A DNA stretch of 64,000 bases from Hyphobacterium indicum (GTDB lineage Bacteria; Pseudomonadota; Alphaproteobacteria; Caulobacterales; Maricaulaceae). The stretch is taken from NCBI RefSeq assembly GCF_003129605.1, contig NZ_QBDX01000002.1:285501-349500 (forward strand), in the 5' to 3' direction. The position numbers and the translations under genes are program-made. This document shows positions 37,183 through 46,676 of the stretch, in pieces. The notes below the pieces were generated by a model that saw nothing but the letters and a program-made list of their open reading frames with translations, made no database searches and had not been told where the DNA came from. Within the stretch, counting starts at the first letter, position 1; each line of letters opens with the position of its first letter.

Positions 37183-38556
37183 ATGAAGGCTGTCGTTTGT
37201 GGGGCCGGGCGCGTCGGATACGGCATCGCTAAGGCATTGTCGCGTGAAGGCAATGCGGTAACGGTCGTCGACTGGTCACAAGACCTGATTTCACAGATTA
37301 CAACGGATCTCGATGTCCGCGGAATTGTGGGACATGGATCGCATCCCGAAGCGCTGGAGCGTGCTGGCGCAGCTGATGCGGAATTGCTTGTGGCCGTCAC
37401 CCACTCCGATGAAACCAATATGATCGCCTGTCAGGTGGCCCACTCGCTTTTCAAGACGCCGATGCGGATCGCCCGGGTCCGGGCTCAAGCCTATCTCGAT
37501 CCGGCCTGGCGGGGCCTGTTCTCGACCGGCAACCTGCCTGTCGACGTGGTTATTTCGCCTGAGCTGGAGGTTGGCCGGGCCATTCTGCAGCGTGTGGAGA
37601 CGCCGGGAGCATTTTCCACTGCGCTCTTTGCAGGCGGCCGCGTCCAGCTGCTGGGCATAAGGATGGAGGAAGACAGTCCGGTCGCCGGATCTTCCATTGA
37701 GCAGATCCGCGAGATTTTCCCGGACCTCCGGCTATCACTGTGTGGTGTCATGCGTGATGGCAAGCTGTTTGTCCCGACCGTCACCGACCCCCTGCTGGCC
37801 GACGACGAGATCTATATCTCGATCGAGCCTTCCATGCTGGAACGGGCACTGCAGATCTTCGGACAGAAGGCGGAAAAGGTTCGCCGGGTTGTGATTATCG
37901 GTGCCGGCAATATCGGCGTTTACGTGGCCCAGGCGCTCGAACGCCTCGGACACGTCAAGGTCCGCCTTATAGAAGCCGACAAGAAGCGAGCGGAAAGCGC
38001 GGCTGACCAGCTCAAGAAGACCGTCGTGCTGCATGGGGACGGCCTGACTCCGGACCTGTTGCGTGAAGCCGGCGCGGACAGGGCCGAATTGGTCGTCTGT
38101 GTCACCAATGACGACAAGGTCAATTTGCTCAGCTCTGTGATGGCCAAGAGTGAAGGGGCAGGGCGGTCGATCTGTCTGGTCAATGAGCAGGCTTTCCAGC
38201 CACTTCGCGAACCACTGCAAGTGGATGCCTTCATCGACCCGAGAACGACCACCGTTTCGACTATTCTCCAGCACATCCGGCGTGGGCGCATCACTGGCCT
38301 GCAATCCATTGCCGGTGGTCTCGCCGAGGCGCTGGAAGGCGTCATCCTGGCCACATCGCCGCTGCTCGGAAAATCAATAGATGAACTGGAACTGCCCGAC
38401 AATGTAACGATTGGCGCTTTGGTTCAGGCCGGAAAGATCTACATGCCGGGTGAGGGGGCGATCGTAAAAGAAGGCGACAGGATGCTATTGTTTGCAGAAT
38501 CCGCTGCCGTTTCCAAGGTCGAACGCCTCTTCCGCGTCAGCCTGGACTACTTCTAG
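37183..38556 (+). CDS. trkA: Trk potassium uptake regulatory protein TrkA
   Basis: 457 residues with two tandem RCK units. The first nucleotide-binding motif is VCGAGRVGYGIAKALSREGN, the second VIIGAGNIGVYVAQALERLG (about residue 230); each is followed by a TrkA-C domain. It is a cytoplasmic NAD(H)-binding subunit that gates TrkH. It follows ntrX by 12 bases and is upstream of trkH by five bases, giving a ntrY-ntrX-trkA-trkH block common in this class. Confidence 0.96.
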   Translation: MKAVVCGAGRVGYGIAKALSREGNAVTVVDWSQDLISQITTDLDVRGIVGHGSHPEALERAGAADAELLVAVTHSDETNMIACQVAHSLFKTPMRIARVRAQAYLDPAWRGLFSTGNLPVDVVISPELEVGRAILQRVETPGAFSTALFAGGRVQLLGIRMEEDSPVAGSSIEQIREIFPDLRLSLCGVMRDGKLFVPTVTDPLLADDEIYISIEPSMLERALQIFGQKAEKVRRVVIIGAGNIGVYVAQALERLGHVKVRLIEADKKRAESAADQLKKTVVLHGDGLTPDLLREAGADRAELVVCVTNDDKVNLLSSVMAKSEGAGRSICLVNEQAFQPLREPLQVDAFIDPRTTTVSTILQHIRRGRITGLQSIAGGLAEALEGVILATSPLLGKSIDELELPDNVTIGALVQAGKIYMPGEGAIVKEGDRMLLFAESAAVSKVERLFRVSLDYF

Positions 38557-38561
38557 CGAGG

Positions 38562-39974
38562 ATGAATTCGCTCGGCTTCCTCCGGCCACTGGGGCAGACA
38601 TGGACTGCACTCGCGATCGTGATTTTCGCTATCGCCCTTGTCTCACTCCTGGCCCAGTCATGGTTTGCCGCGCGGGCGTTTCTGGTCACGGCCGGGACAA
38701 TGGGCTTTGCAGGTGGTTTGATCTGGTCCGCGACGACAGGAACAACGGTCGTCGCGCGGGCGACTGAAGCCTCTGCCTATGTAATGGCGCTTTGGGTGCT
38801 GACCCCGCTCTTCCTGATAATTCCCTTTCTGATGCTCTTGCCTGGCATGAGCTATCCGGAAGCCTTGTTTGAATCCTATTCCGCTTTCACGACCACAGGG
38901 GCCATATTGCGGGCACCGGAAAACGTGACGGACACAATAATCTTCTGGCGTTGTCTTCTGAGTTTTCTGGGCGGGTATATGACGCTTTTAACGGCGGCCG
39001 GCGTTCTCGCGGCTTTTGATAATTCGGGGCTTGAATTACGCAAGTCCATTCTCCTGACGGTCAGTAAGGAGAATATTTTCTCGAATCTCCATGTCGCGGC
39101 CCGGCGCATAGCTTTTATCTATTGCGGTCTGACGGCAGTGGGATTCCTGTTGCTCCTTGCCTCACAAGTGCCGGCCTTCGAAGCGCTTTGCCTGGCTTTC
39201 TCCGCAATATCGACGGGCGGTTACACGGTAACCTCAGGGGCTCTGGACGGTCAGGTCAATGGCCTTGCCATAGCCATTCTGGCCGCAATCACGTTCATAG
39301 GCGCGAGCAATATTGCTTATCTACGCAATCTGGTGTCACGCCATGAGACCGGGCTCAATATGGAACCATTGGCCATGATTGCGGCCATAGCGGCGCTGGC
39401 TTTCCTCTTCTTTCTCGGGACCGCACATGTGGCGGGACCGCATCACGTTATCGCAGACGCTATCTTCGTGGTGACCACCACCGGGTTTACAGTGTCCAAT
39501 TCGGCCGGGCATGTCCCGCTTGCGGCTGTGTTGGCAGCAATGATCGGCGGTGCCGTGGCATCAACGGCAGGCGGCCTGAAGATTTCCAGACTTGTCATCC
39601 TCTCCCGCACAGCGTTGGCCGAATTGGCGCGCATGGCGCACCCCTCCGGCATTGTGTCGGTGAAATTCCGGGGCCGGACGACGTCCAACCCGGCCATGCT
39701 GGCGCTCTGGGCCACGGTTCTCGGTTATATCGGGCTGGTCGCCATAGGCGTTGTGCTGTTGGCATTTTCCGGCGAGCCGTTTGAAGCCGCCTGGAGTGCG
39801 GCTGCAACAGCCATCGCCAATGCCGGCCCCTTGCATGACCAATTGTCGCCAGATCATGCTTGGGCTGACATGAAACCTGTTTCTCTCGGAATTACGGTCT
39901 TGCTTATGGTGCTTGGACGGCTTGAAGTATTGGCTGGCCTCGCCGCGATAGCCTCGCTTTTCAGAAGGTTCTGA
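38562..39974 (+). CDS. trkH: Trk potassium uptake channel TrkH
   Basis: 470 residues, a highly hydrophobic protein with the four pore-loop repeats of the TrkH/KtrB family: YSAFTTTGAIL near 107, SAISTGGYTVT near 212, FVVTTTGFTVS near 305 and TAIANAGPL near 420 form the K+ selectivity filter. Located in the inner membrane with TrkA as cytosolic partner. GAGG lies directly in front of the ATG. The Dat gene follows five bases later. Confidence 0.94.
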   Translation: MNSLGFLRPLGQTWTALAIVIFAIALVSLLAQSWFAARAFLVTAGTMGFAGGLIWSATTGTTVVARATEASAYVMALWVLTPLFLIIPFLMLLPGMSYPEALFESYSAFTTTGAILRAPENVTDTIIFWRCLLSFLGGYMTLLTAAGVLAAFDNSGLELRKSILLTVSKENIFSNLHVAARRIAFIYCGLTAVGFLLLLASQVPAFEALCLAFSAISTGGYTVTSGALDGQVNGLAIAILAAITFIGASNIAYLRNLVSRHETGLNMEPLAMIAAIAALAFLFFLGTAHVAGPHHVIADAIFVVTTTGFTVSNSAGHVPLAAVLAAMIGGAVASTAGGLKISRLVILSRTALAELARMAHPSGIVSVKFRGRTTSNPAMLALWATVLGYIGLVAIGVVLLAFSGEPFEAAWSAAATAIANAGPLHDQLSPDHAWADMKPVSLGITVLLMVLGRLEVLAGLAAIASLFRRF

Positions 39975-39979
39975 TTTCC

Positions 39980-40903
39980 ATGTCCCGCATTGCCTACGTC
40001 AATGGCCGGTTTGTCCGGCACCGTGATGCCTGCATTCATATCGAGGACCGCGGCAATCAGTTTGCCGATGCCGTCTATGAAGTCTGGGGCGTCAGGGGTG
40101 GCGCACTGATGGATTTTGACGGCCATATGACGCGTCTGGCCCGGTCGCTGTCGGAATTGCAGATCCGGCCACCCATGAGCAATGCGTCATTGAGCGTTAT
40201 TCTGGCCCGCATGGTCGCGCTCAATCACATCGGGAATGGCTTGATCTATCTGCAGATTTCGCGTGGTCAGGCCCGTCGGGATCACATTTTCCCACCACTG
40301 GATACGCGGCCGGGGATCATGATCACAGCCAAACCGGTCAATTTCGAAAAGGCGGAAGTTCGTGCCGGAAAAGGCATTTCTGTTATCACACAGCCGGACA
40401 TCCGCTGGGCCCGCCGCGATATAAAATCCGTGTCATTGCTGCCGAATGTACTGGCAAAGCAAGCTGCAGCTGAAGCCGGTGCAGGAGAGTGCTGGATGAT
40501 CGATGCAGACGGGTTCATTACCGAGGCCTCTGCCTCGAATGTCTGGATCGTCACCGCTGATGGCACACTGGTCACCCGCCCGGCATCGAATGATATTCTC
40601 AATGGCATTACCCGGCGCACCTTGTTCGAGCTGGCGCGGAATGCGGGTATCAAGACGCAGGAGCGTCCGTTCACGCGCGATGAAGCACTTTCGGCCCGCG
40701 AAGCCTTCATCACTTCTGCATCGGCGTTTTTGACACCTGTCGTGGAAATTGACGGAAAATCGGTCGCAAACGGTCATCCGGGCACGTTTTCCTTGCAGCT
40801 TCGCGCGTCTTATGTTGCAACTGCGAACGAACGTGCTCGTAAACAGATAAACCGCCCGTCGGTCTGGCTGGTTGCGCGCCGGGGCGAACGCCCTGTAAAT
40901 TAG
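39980..40903 (+). CDS. D-amino acid transaminase-like PLP enzyme (class IV)
   Basis: 307 residues. Fold type IV aminotransferase: [20 protein letters not shown] at the start, the PLP lysine in [17 protein letters not shown] near 147, [14 protein letters not shown] near 175 and [14 protein letters not shown] near 200. The length and DIKS context fit D-alanine transaminase (Dat); aminodeoxychorismate lyase and branched-chain transaminases are related alternatives. A Dat would make D-glutamate or D-alanine for peptidoglycan. The C-terminal 30 residues are rich in Arg. Between trkH and hfq. Confidence 0.87.
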   Translation: MSRIAYVNGRFVRHRDACIHIEDRGNQFADAVYEVWGVRGGALMDFDGHMTRLARSLSELQIRPPMSNASLSVILARMVALNHIGNGLIYLQISRGQARRDHIFPPLDTRPGIMITAKPVNFEKAEVRAGKGISVITQPDIRWARRDIKSVSLLPNVLAKQAAAEAGAGECWMIDADGFITEASASNVWIVTADGTLVTRPASNDILNGITRRTLFELARNAGIKTQERPFTRDEALSAREAFITSASAFLTPVVEIDGKSVANGHPGTFSLQLRASYVATANERARKQINRPSVWLVARRGERPVN

Positions 40904-40947
40904 GCAAACGGTTCGGTGAAAAGAACAAGAACAACTGGAGCAGGCCA

Positions 40948-41208
40948 ATGTCTGGCGAACGCAAAAGCAATAATCTGCAGGACGTCTTCCTCAATTCCGT
41001 CCGCAAAACAAAAACGCCTCTGACCATTTTTCTGGTCAATGGTGTCAAGCTCCAGGGCGTTGTGACCTGGTTCGATAATTTCTGCCTGCTACTGCGACGC
41101 GACGGTCAATCCCAGCTGGTCTACAAGCATGCGATTTCCACCATCATGCCATCTGCACCGGTCTCCCTGTTTGAGGCCGAACAGGATGATGAGGACAGCG
41201 AAGATTGA
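40948..41208 (+). CDS. hfq: RNA chaperone Hfq
   Basis: 86 residues. The Sm1 motif [20 protein letters not shown] and the Sm2 motif [10 protein letters not shown] are intact, with the conserved [20 protein letters not shown] between. A short acidic C-terminal tail (EQDDEDSED) is typical of alphaproteobacterial Hfq. It assists small RNA-mRNA pairing. Its stop overlaps the hflX start (TTGA, 41205-41208). Confidence 0.98.
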   Translation: MSGERKSNNLQDVFLNSVRKTKTPLTIFLVNGVKLQGVVTWFDNFCLLLRRDGQSQLVYKHAISTIMPSAPVSLFEAEQDDEDSED

Positions 41209-42533
41209 TCGAAACCGGAACGCCCGCTGACAAGGCTATCGTCATTCGCGCCCGGTTGGGCGGCGAAGATCCAGAAGAAAATGCGCGGCTGGAAGAAGCC
41301 ACCGGACTGGCCGAAGCACTCGGTCTTGACGTTGTCGAATCCACGTTCGCACCGGTACGCAAGATTGACCCGGGCCGTTTCTTCGGCCGGGGCAAGCTGG
41401 AAGAGATCGGGGCACATATCGCGGAAATCGGTGCCACGGTAGCCGTCGTTGACGCCGCCCTGTCACCGGTCCAGCAACGCAATCTTGAAAAAGCCTGGAA
41501 GATCAAGGTCGTCGACAGAACCGGCCTGATTCTGGAAATATTCGGTCTGCGGGCGCGCACCCGCGAAGGCCGGTTGCAGGTCGAGCTGGCCCGGCTGGCC
41601 TATGAACGCTCGCGCCTGGTCCGGACATGGACCCACCTTGAACGTCAGCGTGGCGGGCAGGGCTTTATGGGCGGTCCCGGTGAGACCCAGATCGAGGCCG
41701 ACCGGCGTATCCTGGCGGACAAGATGGGACGATTGCGCCGCGAACTGGAAGAAGTTCGCCGCACCCGTGCCCTGCATCGCAAATCCCGTCAGGTCGCGCC
41801 TTATCCGATGGTGGCGATCGTTGGCTACACAAATGCCGGCAAGTCCACTCTGTTCAACCGGATCACGGGGGCAGGGGTGTTCGCCAAGGACATGCCCTTT
41901 GCCACGCTCGATACGACCATTCGCGGCTTCAAGTCACCGGCCGGGACCCAGTTGCTGTTATCAGATACAGTCGGTTTCATCACCGATTTGCCCACGGAAC
42001 TTGTAGCTGCTTTCCGGGCGACGCTGGAAGAAGTCCGCGAAGCCGACATCATTGTGCATGTCCTGGACGTCTCGGCGGTCGATTTCGAAACCCGCCGCCG
42101 CGAAGTCGAAGCCATTCTCGACGCCATAGATGCCGGCAGCGAACATGGTCAGCCGGTCATCGAGGTCTTTAACAAGATTGACCTCTGGAAAGATGAGGAC
42201 GGGCTGGATCCGGACAGTCTCGCCGATCTGCCCCGCAAGAGCGAAGACGCCATCTGCGCCATCAGCCTGTCTGCACAGACAGGCGAGGGGATTGATCGCC
42301 TTCTCCATGCCATTGACCGTGCCATGGCAGAGAAATCCGTCATGCTGGAAGTCAAGGCCGGCGTCCGCGATCAACGTGCACTGGCCTGGCTACACCAGCA
42401 TGGTGCCGTTATCTCGGAAAGCGTGGATGAAAAGGGCGTAACGACAGCTCACGCGCGCCTGTCGCCCGAGGCTGCAGGCCGGTTTGCGTCCCAGTTTCCG
42501 GAACTCGCCCCGAATTTCGAGGATGCCGGCTAG
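41205..42533 (+). CDS. hflX: Ribosome-associated GTPase HflX
   Basis: 442 residues. An N-terminal HflX domain ([33 protein letters not shown]), a glycine-rich [19 protein letters not shown] segment, and a G domain with [12 protein letters not shown] (G1), DTTIRGF (G2), [12 protein letters not shown] (G3) and FNKIDLW (G4). It splits or rescues stalled ribosomes. Translation begins at a TTG overlapping the hfq stop; no nearby ATG gives a better start. The 3' end overlaps the convergent mazG by four bases. Confidence 0.95.
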   Translation: MIETGTPADKAIVIRARLGGEDPEENARLEEATGLAEALGLDVVESTFAPVRKIDPGRFFGRGKLEEIGAHIAEIGATVAVVDAALSPVQQRNLEKAWKIKVVDRTGLILEIFGLRARTREGRLQVELARLAYERSRLVRTWTHLERQRGGQGFMGGPGETQIEADRRILADKMGRLRRELEEVRRTRALHRKSRQVAPYPMVAIVGYTNAGKSTLFNRITGAGVFAKDMPFATLDTTIRGFKSPAGTQLLLSDTVGFITDLPTELVAAFRATLEEVREADIIVHVLDVSAVDFETRRREVEAILDAIDAGSEHGQPVIEVFNKIDLWKDEDGLDPDSLADLPRKSEDAICAISLSAQTGEGIDRLLHAIDRAMAEKSVMLEVKAGVRDQRALAWLHQHGAVISESVDEKGVTTAHARLSPEAAGRFASQFPELAPNFEDAG

Positions 42534-43327
42534 CTGTTCTCCTGGCCCTTGGCGTCGACCCAGAGGGCTTCCATTTCATCCAGCGCGGTCTGGCGGATAT
42601 CGCGCTTTTGGGCTTTGAGCGCCGCTTCAATATAACGGAATCGGCGCTCGAATTTGGCATTCGCGCGCCGCAAGGCTGCCTCACTGTCTACTTTCATTTT
42701 TCGCGCCAAATTCGTACAGACAAACAATAAATCCCCGATTTCATCTTCGATCTTATCGGCATCATTTGACGCAATGGCTTCGCGGACTTCTGCCAATTCC
42801 TCATCCACCTTTTCCAGAACGCGCCCTGCATCCGGCCAGTCAAATCCGACCGTAGCGGCCCGTTTCTGGAGTTTTTGCGCGCGTTTCAGGCCGGGCAGGG
42901 CCAGCGGAACATCATCCAGCAAGCCATCGAACCCTGTCTTTTCCTTGCGTTCTGCGGCCTTCAGGCGTTCCCAGTCCTGCGTTTGTGCCTCCGCATCAGC
43001 ATAGGATTTGTTACCAAAAACATGGGGATGGCGGTTCACCATCTTGTCGGATATTGCCGTGGCAACATCGTCCAGGTCGAAAAGGCCGGCTTCTTCGGCC
43101 ATGCGGGAATGAAACACGACCTGCAACAAAAGATCGCCGAGCTCATTCTTCAGGTCCGCCATATCACCGCGCCGAATGGCGTCATCGACTTCATAGGCTT
43201 CCTCGATCGTATAGGGCGCGACGGTTTCAAACGTTTGTGCAACATCCCATGGGCAGCCATTTTCGGGATTACGAAGGCGCTCCATGATGGACCGCAGACG
43301 CTGGAGGGGAGATTGGTTATTTCTCAT
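42530..43327 (-). CDS. mazG: Nucleoside triphosphate pyrophosphohydrolase MazG
   Basis: 265 residues, a double MazG protein. The first domain shows GCPWDVAQTFETVAPYTIEE and KNELGDLLLQVVFHSRMAEE (Mg-binding Glu/Asp), the second DEELAEVREAI and IEDEIGDLLFVCTNLAR. It hydrolyses non-canonical or excess NTPs, and in E. coli affects the stringent response. About 50 bases upstream of its ATG lie two AT-rich palindromes. It is the last gene of the minus-strand run that starts at rlpA, though the 81-base gap suggests its own promoter. Confidence 0.95.
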   Translation of the reverse strand: MRNNQSPLQRLRSIMERLRNPENGCPWDVAQTFETVAPYTIEEAYEVDDAIRRGDMADLKNELGDLLLQVVFHSRMAEEAGLFDLDDVATAISDKMVNRHPHVFGNKSYADAEAQTQDWERLKAAERKEKTGFDGLLDDVPLALPGLKRAQKLQKRAATVGFDWPDAGRVLEKVDEELAEVREAIASNDADKIEDEIGDLLFVCTNLARKMKVDSEAALRRANAKFERRFRYIEAALKAQKRDIRQTALDEMEALWVDAKGQENS

Positions 43328-43358
43328 GCTCGCCTTCAGTTCTGATATCTAAAATGCG

Positions 43359-43390
43359 CATAATGTATATTATGAGACATATTATATGTC
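43359..43390. promoter_or_regulatory. Paired AT-rich palindromes upstream of mazG
   Basis: CATAATGTATATTATG (43359-43374, arms CATAAT/ATTATG) is followed at once by the perfect GACATATTATATGTC (43376-43390, seven-base arms around T). The block is strikingly AT-rich in a GC-rich genome. It lies 32-63 bases upstream of the mazG start on the minus strand and 19 bases beyond the stop of the MBL gene, a fitting position for an operator or promoter of mazG. Confidence 0.5.
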
Positions 43391-43408
43391 ATTCTTATCA
43401 TTGGACCT

Positions 43409-44257
43409 TCAGGCGGCCCATGTTGAAGCCTCGCATTTCAGCGTCATGCCGTCAAAGGCCGGTACAACGGTTTTTGGCAGTCTGGCCAAGAGCGTTTCAT
43501 AGTCGAGATCAACATGAAGATTGGTGAGTATGCCCCGCCCGGCGCCAGCGCGATCCAGCCAGGCCAAAGCATCACTGACACTTGCATGCGTAGGATGCGG
43601 GGTTTCGCGCAATGCATCGACAATCCAGACTGGCACGCCGTTCAGAATGTCAAAGGCGCGATCCGGGACCGCGCTGACATCCGGCGAATAGGCAAAGGGG
43701 CCGAACCGGAAACCGCCCGCGATGATTCCACCGTGTTCCAGACGCATCAAGGTGACCGGCATCGCTCCGCCCGGGCCATCAACACGAAAGTATTCGCCTT
43801 CATCTGGAATGCCACGCGCCGCGAGAATCGCAGGATATGGTGATCCTTCGCGCGCCTCGAACACGTATTTGAAGCGCGTCGTCAAGCTCTGGGCCGTTTC
43901 AGGCATCATCCAGACCGGTAACCGCTTGCGGGCACGCAGCACATAGGGCCGCAAATCATCGATACCATGGGTCTGATCGGCATGATCATGGGTATAAATG
44001 ACCGCATCAAGGCGTTTCACGCTGGCCGACAGCATCTGCTCACGAAAATCAGGGGATGTATCGATCACCGAAACTGTCCGGGTTCCCGACTGGAATAATT
44101 GAATATTATCCGCATATTCGACGAGAATACTGCAGCGTCTGCGGCGGTTTTTCGGATTGCCCGGGTCGCAAGCGCCCCAATCCCCGTCCGGCCGCGGCAC
44201 ACCGCCCGACGACCCGCAACCAAGGATCGTCACCTGCCAGACAGATGTCTCCGTCAT
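43409..44257 (-). CDS. PhnP-like MBL-fold metallo-hydrolase
   Basis: 282 residues. The N-terminal ILGCGSSGGVPRPDGDWGAC and the zinc motif YTHDHADQTHGIDDLRPY (HxHxDH-type, about 90-107), together with ILTNLHVDLDYETLLARLP near the C-terminus, place it in the PhnP/RNase Z-like subgroup of phosphodiesterases. It is coupled to tatD by ATGA overlap (44257-44254). The TatD-MBL pair is conserved in alphaproteobacteria; substrate unknown, possibly a nucleotide or phosphodiester. Confidence 0.9.
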   Translation of the reverse strand: MTETSVWQVTILGCGSSGGVPRPDGDWGACDPGNPKNRRRRCSILVEYADNIQLFQSGTRTVSVIDTSPDFREQMLSASVKRLDAVIYTHDHADQTHGIDDLRPYVLRARKRLPVWMMPETAQSLTTRFKYVFEAREGSPYPAILAARGIPDEGEYFRVDGPGGAMPVTLMRLEHGGIIAGGFRFGPFAYSPDVSAVPDRAFDILNGVPVWIVDALRETPHPTHASVSDALAWLDRAGAGRGILTNLHVDLDYETLLARLPKTVVPAFDGMTLKCEASTWAA

Positions 44258-45039
44258 ACCGGACGCTCCGCCTTGGTGAACAGGCGGAAGAAAGCATCAG
44301 TGGTCTTTTGCTCCCCCTCTTCCCGGCTCCAGCCAAGTGTATCGCACACGCCGGTCAGTACATCCGGGAGAAACGCCGGTTCATTGCGGCGTCCCCGATG
44401 TGGCATCGGCGCAAGATATGGACAATCCGTCTCGATGATCACGCGATCTGCCGGGATGTGATCACGGAAAACAGTGCGGACATCCTCTGCTTTCCTGAAA
44501 GTGATGATCCCCGAGGCGGCGAAATACGCGCCAAGGGCCGCACCGCGCACCGCCAGTTCTGCGCCGCCGGTATAACAATGCAGCAATGTCCGGAAAGCTC
44601 CCCTGCCCGTTTCTTCTTCCAGAAGGGCCGCCATCTCGCTATCGGCCTCTCTGGTGTGCAGGATGAGCGGCAAATCCGTGCGTCTGGCGGCCTCTATATG
44701 CGTGCGCAGGCTTTGAAACTGATCCTCACGCGGGCTGTATCCATAGTGAAAGTCCAGCCCGGTTTCGCCAATTCCTATCACTTTCGGATGCTGGGCGATC
44801 TCGATCAGCTCGTCTGCACTGATATCCGGGCGGTCCTTGGCATGGTGCGGATGCGCGCCGATCGTGCACCAGATATCCTCATGCGCTTCAGCAATCGCCG
44901 AAACAGCCTCGAAATCCGACAACCGGCAACAAATGGCAATCATCCCACCAACACCGGCTGCGCGAGCGCGTTCAAGGACCTCTGGCAAATCCTCGGCATA
45001 GGTTTCACCGTGTAGATTGGTGTGACTGTCGATCAGCAT
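44254..45039 (-). CDS. TatD family deoxyribonuclease
   Basis: 261 residues, TIM-barrel metal-dependent hydrolase. The start MLIDSHTNLHGETYAEDL is the family N-terminus; an open frame continuing upstream to 45351 runs through holB and is not used. The usual HxH metal pair near residue 6 reads H-T-N, i.e. the second ligand is Asn. Other ligands are present: IGETGLDFHYG, LILHTREADSE, LHCYTGG and IETDCPYLAPMPHRGRRN. Members are 3'-5' exonucleases acting in DNA repair or RNA turnover. It ends in an ATGA overlap with the MBL hydrolase. Confidence 0.92.
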   Translation of the reverse strand: MLIDSHTNLHGETYAEDLPEVLERARAAGVGGMIAICCRLSDFEAVSAIAEAHEDIWCTIGAHPHHAKDRPDISADELIEIAQHPKVIGIGETGLDFHYGYSPREDQFQSLRTHIEAARRTDLPLILHTREADSEMAALLEEETGRGAFRTLLHCYTGGAELAVRGAALGAYFAASGIITFRKAEDVRTVFRDHIPADRVIIETDCPYLAPMPHRGRRNEPAFLPDVLTGVCDTLGWSREEGEQKTTDAFFRLFTKAERPV

Positions 45040-45043
45040 GGCC

Positions 45044-46054
45044 TCAATTCCGGCTGGCGCGGGCCGCGCTCTCCATATGGGCAAATGCAGCGAGTGCGGC
45101 CTGTTTGGCATCCAGATACACGCCTTCGGCTTCCGTTTCGAGATTCTGGATGGACTTCCATGCATCAAGCCAGGCTTCGGGTGCCTGACCATTTTCTGCA
45201 TTTTCCTTGGCCAGCCGCGCCGCATTTCGCGCCAGTGAGGCATAAAGATGCGGACGCAGGGATTCTCCAGCCTTGGATGAAACCCTGGCGGCCAGGCGTC
45301 GGCTAGCGCGCGCATCCCAGTTCGGCAGGCGGTCCAGAAGAGTCCGAACATCCTTTTCCAGTTCCACCGCGCCGGACTGCAGCAGCGCCAGCGCCCGTCC
45401 CGGCGCGCCGGAGGCTAAAGCCGAGGCGGCCGCAGCCTGTTCGGCCGGCACACCGTGTATGCGGATCAACCAGTCGCGTGTTTCATCGACGGGCGGCGAT
45501 CTCAGTTCCAGCTGACGGCATCGGGACCGGATCGTCGGCAAGAGCCGCCCCGGCGAATGCGTAACCAGAAAGAGGAGGCCTTGCGTTGGCGGCTCTTCCA
45601 ATGTCTTCAGCAAGCCATTGGCCGCATTGCGGTTGAATTCATCCAGCGAGTCGATGATGGCGATGCGCCAGCCGTCCTCGCCACCACTGCGCGAGAAGAA
45701 GTCCGGAACCCGCCGCACCTCATCAATCGTGATTTCGCCCCGCCAACGCTTGCGCTTGTCATCCCAGGGCCGCCGGATGGTCAGAAGATTGGGGTGAGCC
45801 TGGGCCCGAACTTTTTGCCGGGCGGCGTCAGGGGAACCGCTACCCGCCAGCAGCTGCAGGGCCGCCGTGTAGGCAAGACTGGCCTTGCCGACCCCTTTGG
45901 GACCGGTAATCATCCAGGCATGATGCAAGCGTCCGGACCGGCGGGCGGCGTCAAACTGGGCCAGCGCGGCGTCATGGCCGAACAGCGCGGCGATCTCGCG
46001 CGGCGGAGCGCAACCGGCTTCGCAATCGGGCTCGAGGTCGGGGCTACTCATCAT
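45044..46054 (-). CDS. holB: DNA polymerase III delta' subunit
   Basis: 336 residues, clamp-loader AAA+ protein: GHDAALAQFDAARRSGRLHH, Walker A TGPKGVGKASLAY near 50, the Walker-B-like IIDSLDEFNRNAANGLLKTLEEPP near 135 and sensor 1 SRCRQLEL. The zinc-finger cysteines seen in gamma/tau are lacking, as is usual in delta'. Its start overlaps the end of tmk by 11 bases. A metG gene, common between holB and tatD in related genomes, is absent; tatD begins four bases after the holB stop. Confidence 0.93.
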   Translation of the reverse strand: MMSSPDLEPDCEAGCAPPREIAALFGHDAALAQFDAARRSGRLHHAWMITGPKGVGKASLAYTAALQLLAGSGSPDAARQKVRAQAHPNLLTIRRPWDDKRKRWRGEITIDEVRRVPDFFSRSGGEDGWRIAIIDSLDEFNRNAANGLLKTLEEPPTQGLLFLVTHSPGRLLPTIRSRCRQLELRSPPVDETRDWLIRIHGVPAEQAAAASALASGAPGRALALLQSGAVELEKDVRTLLDRLPNWDARASRRLAARVSSKAGESLRPHLYASLARNAARLAKENAENGQAPEAWLDAWKSIQNLETEAEGVYLDAKQAALAAFAHMESAARASRN

Positions 46055-46676
46055 TCAAACGGTCCATCACCGCGCTCAGCGCCCTGGCTGCGACTTTATC
46101 GGCATCATCTTCACCCTTCAGCGTCACGAAACGGTCTGGTTCGTCCGCCGCCAATTGCCGGAAGCAATTCCGCAGGCGCTCATGAAACGCCAGCGCCTTG
46201 GATTCAAACCGCACTTCCAGTCCCAGCCGGTCGCGCGTCCGCGCCAGCCCGGTTTCCGGCGGTATATCAATCAAAAGCGTCAGTGCGGGTTGAAAATCGC
46301 CAAGCGCAAGACGATGCAGGGCTTTCAGGCGGGCAAGCTCAATACCGCCCGCTGCGCCCTGATATGCCATGGTCGAATCCGCGAACCGATCGGAAATGAC
46401 AATCGCCCCGCGGCCGATGGCGGGTTGAATGACTTTCTCGACATGGTCGACGCGGGCTGCGTAGAACAAAAGAGCTTCGGTCATCGCCGACCAGCGTTCG
46501 GTATCGCCTTTGACCAGCAAATCCCGGATTTGTTCGGCCCCGGGTGTACCGCCGGGTTCACGCGTCAGGACAACATCGCGGCCATGCGCAATCAGCGCCG
46601 TTTGCAAGGCCCGGGCGAGTGTGGACTTTCCGGCCCCCTCACCGCCTTCCAGCGAGATAAACAATCCCTTCGGCAT
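46044..46676 (-). CDS. tmk: Thymidylate kinase
   Basis: 210 residues. P-loop LEGGEGAGKSTLARAL at the start, LTREPGGTPGAEQIR with the DRX-type active site in VISDRFADSTMAYQGAAGG near 95, and the LID region ARTRDRLGLEVRFE. It phosphorylates dTMP to dTDP. The ATG shares a base with the dacC stop (TGATG) and the 3' end overlaps holB. Confidence 0.96.
   Translation of the reverse strand: MPKGLFISLEGGEGAGKSTLARALQTALIAHGRDVVLTREPGGTPGAEQIRDLLVKGDTERWSAMTEALLFYAARVDHVEKVIQPAIGRGAIVISDRFADSTMAYQGAAGGIELARLKALHRLALGDFQPALTLLIDIPPETGLARTRDRLGLEVRFESKALAFHERLRNCFRQLAADEPDRFVTLKGEDDADKVAARALSAVMDRLNDE

Noticed and set aside
44056-46399. Plus-strand open frames of more than 300 codons opposite the MBL, tatD and holB genes
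   Set aside because: The minus-strand products have clear family motifs and overlapping starts; the plus-strand translations have none.
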